Shown here piece by piece: positions 1 to 7,400 of a stretch of DNA of 10,665 bases; position 1 is the first letter of the stretch, and the number at the start of each line of letters is the position of its first letter. Both the position numbers and the translations under genes were made by a program. Location: assembly GCA_027578815.1 (NCBI GenBank), contig JANBTH010000848.1, forward strand, positions 1-10,665, given 5' to 3'. The DNA comes from Coemansia sp. RSA 1804. Taxonomy: Eukaryota; Kickxellomycota; Kickxellomycetes; Kickxellales; Kickxellaceae. Under the pieces are notes generated by a model. It searched no databases and was not told the origin of the DNA. It saw nothing but the letters and a program-made list of their open reading frames with translations.

Positions 1-3000
1 GACGGAGTCACAACTATTATGATTGTGAACACACCAAGCACCGCAACAATGTCCGAAACCCATCCCAAAAACGTGCTCAATGTAAGGCTGTCGATGACGC
101 CTATATCTCGCGTAAATCTGCTGATAATGCGGCCAACTGGAGTGTAATCAAAGAAGCGAGGTTTGGCACGCACAATCTTGTGCAAGAGGTTGGCATGGAT
201 CTCCTTGGAAGCCTTGGCCCAACCCGTATACACCACACACTCTTGGGCAATGCGCCAGGCAATACCAGCAAGCCCAATCAACGTGTATATTCCCAACCAG
301 TACACAACAGAGTGATGGACAATATACTTTTCAACAGAACTGGTGTCGCCTGCCGACCTAACCCAAATCCGAATCCAATAGTCCTGCAGCACCCTCACAC
401 ACTGTGAGACAATTATGAAGAACAGTATCAGGCTCCAGAACCTTGTGGTACCACAGGCCAGCAGATACATCTTCCATACCTTGAATTTTACAAATCCCTC
501 CTCGCGCTTTTCTTCCTTGATAAGAATGCCCTGCAGTAGAGAGACATCGGCAGCTGTACCAAGGCTCTTTTGTTTGTCTATGAGGATTTGGCGTTCAGCA
601 TTGTACTCGTCCTCGGATTTCATGTCGTTGACATCGTTATTGGGTGACGGCTTCTTGGGCGTATCTCCATTTTCTGATAAAAGGTCCTCGATTGTATTGC
701 TATCTTCAGCCGATTTACCCTTTGGATCCTTGGCATCCGAAGCCGCTACCTCGCGCTTGTTGCTGACGTTGGTCTTGTCAGCTGTAGTAGAGATACTGCT
801 TTCTAGCTTGTTTATCTCCTTGGATAGTGATTTCTGGCCCTGTAACTCAGCCGGCGTGCCCTTTAGCGTGACTCTGCCCTTGTGCATCATTACAATGTAT
901 TGGACATAGGGAAGACACATCGTGACGTGGTGGGTAACCAGAATACGTGTACGGCCCTGCATTAGTTTCGTGTTGCCAACAAGACACTCCTTGAGAATGT
1001 GCATACCTGTGTGTGCATCCACCGCTGACAGACAGTCGTCAATGATAAGTATTTTGTGGCTGGAATACACAGCGCGTGCTAGGGTTATGCGCTGCTTCTG
1101 GCCACCAGATAGTGTTATTCCACGCTCGCCAATCTCGGTCCTATCGCCAGCAGGAAGGATGCGCAGATCGGGCTTTAGAGCGCAAACGCGCAACACCTCC
1201 TCATACCTCTCCTTGTCGTAGGGCTCGCCAAACAAGATATTTTCACGAATAGTTGTGTTGCGCAGCCATGCCTCCTGCGCAACATAGGCAATATCGTAGA
1301 TTGCTCTCTCCTCGCCCGACAGCTCAATGATCTCGCGATACTTGCTGTCCCTTGCAGCAATATTCATAAAGTCGACGGTTGGCAGCAATATACGGCCACG
1401 CGTTAGCGTCATTTCGCCAATTAGAGCGGAAAGAAGAGACGACTTTCCACACCCTGTTGGACCAGCAACAATTGTAAACCCACCGATTGGAAACTGTACG
1501 TTAATTTCTTTCAACGAAAATTTGGCAACGCTGTTCTGCCGGTCCACAGACATGATCGAGGATCCTGTATCCAAACTGGTTTGAGAGCAAGATGGTGAGG
1601 TTGTTGCGAGAAGCGGCATGTTCTCATCTGAGTGATTGCCGATGGTAGTGGTAGATTCGTTCTGAGAATTGCCTTGTGGAATCCTTGAACTGCCGCTATT
1701 GCTAGCGGGGATTTCCCACTCCAAGTCCGCACACTCAAAGCCAAGCGCCTCGGTTTCGAAACCACCTTCAGTTCCTTGGGTTCCAGAAACACGATCATCA
1801 AGATCCTGTGCCTGCTTGTGCTCCAAATACGAGCCCATGCGTTCGAGCACCACGAATGCGCTGATTGCCCAGCTAAGAAAGCCAGGAAGATGGTCAAACC
1901 CGCCACGCACGATCTGAAACACGGCCACGGATGTAAACGCAACCTCGGCGGTAAGCGCATTGCCCATAACACCAACATACACGCTAAAGATAACTATGAA
2001 CACTATCATAGGACCAATGCCTGTCACTGCGCTTACACGCATATTGTATGTATAAATCTTCCAGACATAGTCGACTTGGCTCTCGCGCAGCTTGTTTACG
2101 ATCTTCACAAAACGCGTCTCCCAGCCAAACAACTTGACAGCCTTGATCCCGTTAATAAGTTCGGACACCATTGTAACGCGCTTGTCCCCAATAGCCTTGT
2201 GGGTCTTGTCCAGAACGGCCATTCGAGTAAACATCCTTTTTACCAATGGCGTGTAGGCGAGAGAAAAGGACAGTCCTATAAGCGCAGATATACCAAGCAG
2301 CCGATACAGATAGCAGATGCCTATTACCAGCGACAGGGGTGTTGAAAAAAGTTGATCAAGGTACGAGGCCACGTCGTAGATGCGGTTGAGATCACCGCCA
2401 AGCAGAGTCATGATTCTTCCATTAGTCGCGGCTGAGCTAAAGTCAGCATCCTTGGAATCGCGGCCCTCGTTCTCCTTGCTTTGCTTTTCGTCCCATGTGC
2501 CCTTTCCTCGGCGGCGCAGCGTCTTCAGAGACAGCTCGGCTACTAGGATTCCTTTGATACGCGCACCAATATGGCGGCCAATCCACAAGGCATGGTTGCC
2601 GAGCAGCGAGTTGATCAGCGAAAAGACCAGCAGGCAGAACACATCGAGATACGTCTTCCGGAAGTTCTTTTCGGCGCCAGGCAGGCCGTCATTTGAATGT
2701 TCGATTGCCCGAAGGATACGCTGAAGGAAAAACGGACCGGCAAAATGAATAATGCATCTGACGATTGCCAGAACAACCTGCGTGGTGATCTCAAAGGCAA
2801 GCGTTAACGACACAGTCATGAAGAGAGTGCGACCTTCCTTGCGGTGGCGCAAATACCGCTTCCAGTTCGGGATTGGCATGTCGGATCTGTCGAGCCTGTA
2901 CATGTCGGACAGATTCAGTTGCCGCACGGTCCCCTTATGAAGCAGATCGTTTGTCCAAGAGAACATTAGTCGATCAAACCACGAAACGCTGTATTCCGCC

Positions 3001-3950
3001 GTGTCAGCAAGATCGCTAACGTGTAGTTGGTTTGGCCGTGCAAGCGGCGTGGCCTCGCTTTCCTCCACTCCACCTTCACGGTCTTCCGGATCCTCGCGAA
3101 TGAAAGAAGAAGAAGAAGAAGGTAATGTGCTGCTGTCTCCAGCCACGACAGGGCGAAGATACAGCGGGCGTTGCTGAACAAGGGAAAAGAACACAAGCAG
3201 CACAAAGCTGAAAACAGTAGAAGCAACCAGAGCGTTAGAGCGGAAAGATGCTCTTGAACCGACTATAGGCACGCTGAGGTTTACGTCGGTGAAAAACGAT
3301 GCGTATATCTCAGAGACACCAATTAACAGCTGCAACACAACAAGCGCAGGAAGAACCCACGGAAACAGACCAATGTAAGCCAGACGATTGCTGTTAGAGA
3401 GGGCAGAAAGAGAGACGGCAGAGAAAAGCAGAACCATTGTTGCCGACTTGGCAAGAGCATCGGGATACAGCAGATCCTCGGAGCTGAGCACGCCAAAGAA
3501 CCTTGAATTGGCCCACCACGCTGCGTATAGTCCAGTTTGGACGGCCAGCGCTACCAGGACAACAAGCCCGGCACCAATACGGTTGTCAACTAGAGTCACA
3601 GGGCCTGGCGGACGACGCACTGGCCTTTTCCTGGCTCCAACTCCTAAGCGGCCAAGCGGCGCATCTCCGTTGGTTGCAAACCTCGAGCTGGGTTTGGGTG
3701 GAAACGCCAGACACAGGAAAAACGCAAGCGCAGCAAGCCCGGATGCAAGAAGCAGCAGTGCTGGCCACAGAAACCCATTGCGGAAACAGTCGCTCTCAAG
3801 CGACCATGCCCAAGTGGTTCCGTCGCAAACGGCTCTGCGGCTGTCTACTGATGAGAACGCCAGCACATGAGCTGCAAAACTACGCAGAAAGTGGACAGCA
3901 ACAGCAGCAGATATAAGTGTAATGAACGAGTGTTTAGAAAATAAAGCCAT
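1..3950 (-). CDS. ABCC (MRP-like) full-size ABC transporter, copy B, 3' end outside window
   Basis: ATP-driven multidrug-resistance-protein-type transporter, probably in the vacuolar or plasma membrane, moving organic anions or conjugates. The frame is open from the ATG at 3950 to the left edge (about 1316 codons, no stop). An in-frame stop lies upstream at 3999-4001, and no other in-frame ATG lies between; the ATG has A at -3 and G at +4. Domains seen: hydrophobic TMD0 (about residues 1-265), L0 linker, TMD1 (about 373-700), NBD1 (about 740-1045) and the start of TMD2 (from about 1150). NBD1 has A-loop W745, Walker A GPTGCGKS (830-837), signature LSGGQ (947-951), Walker B aspartate D971 followed by D972 at the usual catalytic-Glu position (typical of ABCC NBD1), and switch H1007. 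The rest of TMD2 and NBD2 lie outside the window. It is a tandem paralogue of the gene at 4484-9880. Family assignment is firm; the substrate and the Ybt1/Vmr1-like grouping are inference. Confidence 0.93.
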   Translation of the reverse strand, partial: MALFSKHSFITLISAAVAVHFLRSFAAHVLAFSSVDSRRAVCDGTTWAWSLESDCFRNGFLWPALLLLASGLAALAFFLCLAFPPKPSSRFATNGDAPLGRLGVGARKRPVRRPPGPVTLVDNRIGAGLVVLVALAVQTGLYAAWWANSRFFGVLSSEDLLYPDALAKSATMVLLFSAVSLSALSNSNRLAYIGLFPWVLPALVVLQLLIGVSEIYASFFTDVNLSVPIVGSRASFRSNALVASTVFSFVLLVFFSLVQQRPLYLRPVVAGDSSTLPSSSSSFIREDPEDREGGVEESEATPLARPNQLHVSDLADTAEYSVSWFDRLMFSWTNDLLHKGTVRQLNLSDMYRLDRSDMPIPNWKRYLRHRKEGRTLFMTVSLTLAFEITTQVVLAIVRCIIHFAGPFFLQRILRAIEHSNDGLPGAEKNFRKTYLDVFCLLVFSLINSLLGNHALWIGRHIGARIKGILVAELSLKTLRRRGKGTWDEKQSKENEGRDSKDADFSSAATNGRIMTLLGGDLNRIYDVASYLDQLFSTPLSLVIGICYLYRLLGISALIGLSFSLAYTPLVKRMFTRMAVLDKTHKAIGDKRVTMVSELINGIKAVKLFGWETRFVKIVNKLRESQVDYVWKIYTYNMRVSAVTGIGPMIVFIVIFSVYVGVMGNALTAEVAFTSVAVFQIVRGGFDHLPGFLSWAISAFVVLERMGSYLEHKQAQDLDDRVSGTQGTEGGFETEALGFECADLEWEIPASNSGSSRIPQGNSQNESTTTIGNHSDENMPLLATTSPSCSQTSLDTGSSIMSVDRQNSVAKFSLKEINVQFPIGGFTIVAGPTGCGKSSLLSALIGEMTLTRGRILLPTVDFMNIAARDSKYREIIELSGEERAIYDIAYVAQEAWLRNTTIRENILFGEPYDKERYEEVLRVCALKPDLRILPAGDRTEIGERGITLSGGQKQRITLARAVYSSHKILIIDDCLSAVDAHTGMHILKECLVGNTKLMQGRTRILVTHHVTMCLPYVQYIVMMHKGRVTLKGTPAELQGQKSLSKEINKLESSISTTADKTNVSNKREVAASDAKDPKGKSAEDSNTIEDLLSENGDTPKKPSPNNDVNDMKSEDEYNAERQILIDKQKSLGTAADVSLLQGILIKEEKREEGFVKFKVWKMYLLACGTTRFWSLILFFIIVSQCVRVLQDYWIRIWVRSAGDTSSVEKYIVHHSVVYWLGIYTLIGLAGIAWRIAQECVVYTGWAKASKEIHANLLHKIVRAKPRFFDYTPVGRIISRFTRDIGVIDSLTLSTFLGWVSDIVAVLGVFTIIIVVTP
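843..1259 (-). repeat. Conserved NBD1 block of copy B, paralogous to 6818-7234
   Basis: This 417-nt block encodes 139 residues, from the NTTIREN segment to GTPAEL, and covers the signature, Walker B and switch histidine. Hand alignment with the copy-A block at 6818-7234 is gap-free with 26 differences, about 81% identity. It is the best anchor for the tandem duplication. Confidence 0.9.
3103..3121. repeat. AAG/CTT trinucleotide microsatellite in copy B (poly-Ser)
   Basis: A run of about six GAA/AGA units. In the copy-B frame it is read as five consecutive TCT serine codons, in the L0 linker before TMD1 (about residues 278-282). It sits next to an acidic stretch (EDPEDREGG). Copy A has no matching serine run. 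In-frame triplet slippage here would change length without breaking the gene. Confidence 0.85.
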
Positions 3951-3957
3951 CGTGCAT
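3934..3957 (-). promoter_or_regulatory. Short upstream ORF overlapping the start of copy B
   Basis: An ATG at 3957-3955 lies 7 nt before the copy-B start, in another frame. It opens an ORF of seven codons that stops with TAA at 3936-3934, inside the main coding sequence. Its context is weak (C at -3), whereas the main ATG is strong (A at -3, G at +4). Scanning ribosomes would often bypass it, but any that use it cannot start at the main ATG without backing up. It matters only if transcription starts upstream of 3957, which is inferred. Such overlapping uORFs can lower or condition translation; no function is shown here. Confidence 0.4.
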
Positions 3958-4483
3958 GTGGTAAAAGTGTATTGAAGAGATGAGCTTTTAAAGTATACTC
4001 AATAATAAAAGAAAAAAGGTCAATGGAATCACAAAAGTTTAGAAACGCTCAGATGGATTGTACTTATAATGTGCTGGTTGCCGTCCTTTAGCTTTTTTCT
4101 TCTATATTTGAATGCTAACAGATAGGATTTACAAACCGATGAGAGCGGTCCATTGTAAAAAAGGGATATGTTAAGCAGTGTACAGTTCTGTAAGCTTTGT
4201 TTTAAAGGCTGTAAAACTCGGTTTGCTAGACAGAAAGATCAAATCTATATATATCCTCAATGTAGCTTTACTTTTTCTACGCTACAGAGTGCTTTATATG
4301 TATGAAATCACATTTAGATACCTATTCGAGTTCAAGATATATATTTCTAATTCTATTCATATCCCAATTCTAATTAGTCTATCGCCAAAAGTTTTGCTTT
4401 TTACTCTCTAAACCTTAATATTTGACTTTTGGATATCGTTTATTAGGAAAGGATAAGGTAAAAAGAGCAGCAATATGGATGGT
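3951..4483. other. AT-rich intergenic spacer: 3' UTR of copy A and promoter/5' UTR of copy B
   Basis: The 533 bp between the copy-A stop and the copy-B start are clearly AT-richer than the flanking genes and hold no credible gene. The open frame near 4178-4411 (plus) is a product of AT-rich DNA with no recognisable protein features. Going in the direction of transcription, the spacer holds a poly(A) signal at 4444-4439, TATA-like runs around 4244-4257 and TTTAAAAG-like sequence near 3993-3986. Just before the start is a pyrimidine-rich leader with a single ATG (3957). No clear CCAAT or other activator site was recognised. The separate AATAAA and spacer length favour two separate transcripts rather than one bicistronic message. 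Confidence 0.7.
4439..4444 (-). terminator. Probable polyadenylation signal AATAAA for copy A
   Basis: The minus strand reads AATAAA here, about 40 nt after the copy-A TAA stop (4486-4484), followed by AT-rich sequence. Position and orientation fit a eukaryotic cleavage and polyadenylation signal. In AT-rich DNA the hexamer also occurs by chance, so the support is its position. Confidence 0.55.
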
Positions 4484-7400
4484 TTAGTGACTAAACAAAC
4501 CATTGGTACTATTGTTACGACTAGCCGCTAGTCCTGCCAAGTGCTTGTATTCGCCAGACTCTTTGCACATGCTCCAGAAAATACCACTTTTATTCTGGAG
4601 AAGGTTGTGAGGCGTATCAAACTCTGCAACCTTGCCATTTTCCAGAACAAGAACTTTGTCATAGTCGACAATTGTGCGCAGACGATGTGCAATGCAGAAG
4701 AGCGTTGAGTTTGCAAACTCCGGTCCGTGGATTGCGCGTTGGATCCGATTATCAGTGTCAAAATCAACTGATGCTGTCGCTTCGTCCATGATAATCACCT
4801 TTGACCGTCTTACAAGTGCCCGTGCGAGGGCCATGAGCTGTCGCTGGCCAGATGACAAACTCTTTCCGTTTTCCTTGATCTTAGTGTCCAAGCTGGTGAA
4901 TATACCAGCCATGCGCTCAACACCATGCTCGTTGCTGTCGATGCTGCTTGCAATCTCAATAACACTGGTTGCTGAGCTATTTGGTTGCGTATCATCCTCT
5001 CTTGCAAGGTGGGTGCGGCGTAAGGCATCCCACAAGAGCTCGTCTGGATGCTCGTCAAACGGATCCAAGTTGAACCGGATTGTGCCGTTGAACAGAACCG
5101 GATCCTGCGGAATAATCGTCACATTGCGACGCAAATCCTCCAATCCTATTTTTGAAATATCCACGCCATCCATGACAATCCGTCCTTTGCTCGCCTCTAT
5201 AAATCGCATCAGCGCAAGAGATATTGTGCTTTTCCCAGCGCCTGTGCGTCCAACAACACCAACATTTTCGCCATGTTTAACCGAAAGCGAAATTCCACGC
5301 AAAACAGGAACGCCAGGCACATACTCCACAACTAGATCCTCAATCTGCACGTCTCCCTTACTTGGCCAAGCAGCCGGTGGTTTGTTTTCATGGTTGGCTT
5401 TTAAATCTGCATCTTGCTCAATGTTTTGATATTGCCTAATGCGCTCGATGGCATTTATGTTCATCTCGTTATCACTATAGTCCCGAACAACCGCAATCAT
5501 TTCCTCAGAGAACGTTATTGCATACGAAAGTATAAATCCAGCCATGCCAGCATTGATCCAATCCAAATTGAGCAGAATAAAAGTTGCAGCTATCGCTGCT
5601 ACCATAGCGCCTGCCACGTTTATACGCACATGTAGCCATCTGTTTGCTGACCACACACCATAGAATGGCCTATTATGTGCACTGATGCGGTTGATTGCCT
5701 CTTTAATATAATGATGTTTGACACCGAATGCACGAATGGTCGTTGCGCCCTGGATAATCTCTCCAAAAAGAGAAAGGAGAGGCGACATGCTATTCGACTC
5801 TAAGCGCTTGAGTTCGCGGGATGTGTTCAGATAATAGAACGCAATTACTGCAAATACACATGTTGTGATGATTGCCGCAATGGCAAATGTTGGAATGGCC
5901 GCGGATATGATAAAATAGATAGCCAGGACGCTAACAATCTTGCTAAACCAGTCCATTATGTCATCAAGCGCCTTGTTGTCGATAATGTCCATATCGCGCG
6001 AGAATCTGTTGATAGTACGCCCAACTGGGGTAGTCTCGTGGAATCGCGGCACAGCATGGATAACCTTGCCTATCAGTTGCCTGTGCAATTTTCTTGCCAT
6101 TGTAATTCTTCCTGTAAACATGGAATACCTTAAGAGTACCAACCATGCCACGCTAATAAAGCCCAGCACTGTGTAAATACCCAGCCAAAATAAAGACGAG
6201 TGATGGCCAGATATGAATTTGCTGTTTGCAGTGACATCTCCGTGAGGCCCAGGAATCTGTTGAGGGTGCAATAAAAGCTGTGCTGTAGAGCCTAGAGGGT
6301 ATGCTGGAGTACTTGATGACATGAAAAAAAAGGAACCATTGCTTAGCAAGCCAAGCCCAGAAGCGGCGCTATCTGCCGATCCCACCCAAAGCTTGATCCA
6401 GTAGCTTCTTAGCGCAGTTATTGCTTCATCAATAACAAGAACCAAAATAAGATAGGCCCAAAGCATTTTGCCGCCGCTGGTCCGAATAAACGTCTCCCAG
6501 ACCTCATACTTTACATGACCTTCTTCGCGTTCTTCTTCCTTTACTAGAATGCCTTGAAGCACGGAAAGGTCGCTGTTGGGGTTAATTCCCTGGATCTCGG
6601 CAAGCCTTCTCAGATGTTCGTTGTTATACTCATCTTCAGGCTTCCTGTCATTAACCGCATCTAAAAACTTCATATTTTTACGCTTTGTTGGTGAAAGTAG
6701 CATGTTGTTTTCAGTACTGGGACCACTGTCACATCCGTCGTCCTGGTTATTGGATTTCAACGCATTTGCATTGCTCAGGCTTTCCATTAATGCCAATGAC
6801 AAAGCGCTCTTATTCTTGAGCTCGGATGGAGTGCCTTTCAGTCTAATGCGACCCTCATTTATCATCACTATATACTGAGCATAGGGAAGACACATTGCAA
6901 CGTGGTGAGTAACCAGAACACGCGTACGACCGTGTGTCAGCTTAGTATTGCCTGCAAGGCACTCGACTAGGATGTGCTTTGCAGTATGCGCATCAACCGC
7001 CGACAAACAGTCATCAATGAGAAGGATCCGGCGGCTAGAGTACACTGCACGAGCCAGAGATATCCGCTGCTTCTGTCCGCCTGAAAGAATTATTCCATGC
7101 TCGCCAACCTCAGTCCTATCACCGGCAACAAGAACACGCAGATCCGGCTTTAACGCACAGACACGCAAAACCTCCTCGTACCTTTCTCTGTCATAGGGCT
7201 CGCCAAACAAGATGTTTTCACGAATGGTTGCATTCCGAAGCCATGCCTCTTGTGCAACATAGGCAATGTCGTGGATTGTTGTTCCTTCGTTGGAAAGCTC
7301 AATAACATTCCTGTACTTTGTGTTGTTCTCAGCAAGCACATTTGGATGGATAGTTGGAAGCAGAACGCGTCCACGAACAAGAGTCATCTCACCAACCAGT

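Noticed and set aside
957..1040. Loss of NBD1 catalytic activity as a novel defect (Asp for Glu after Walker B)
   Set aside because: Asp at this position is normal for NBD1 of ABCC proteins and is present in both copies.
415..1221. Plus-strand open frames opposite copy B (415-909, 922-1221) and their look-alikes opposite copy A (6576-6878, 6948-7196)
   Set aside because: They are antisense shadows of the NBD1/linker coding regions. Their similarity to each other comes from the paralogy of the minus-strand genes, and they show no domain of their own.
1..3950. Copy B as a pseudogene, since only short closed frames are seen on the minus strand there
   Set aside because: The frame starting at 3950 has no stop down to the left edge and keeps all NBD1 motifs. 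The gene is cut by the window, not broken.
4178..4411. 77-codon plus-strand ORF in the spacer
   Set aside because: It lies in very AT-rich DNA, is rich in Ile/Tyr/Leu from AT codons, and has no recognisable motif or paralogue.
4674..5429. 251-codon plus-strand open frame
   Set aside because: It lies wholly antisense to NBD2 of copy A, whose Walker and signature motifs are intact. Its composition is that of a reverse-complement shadow.
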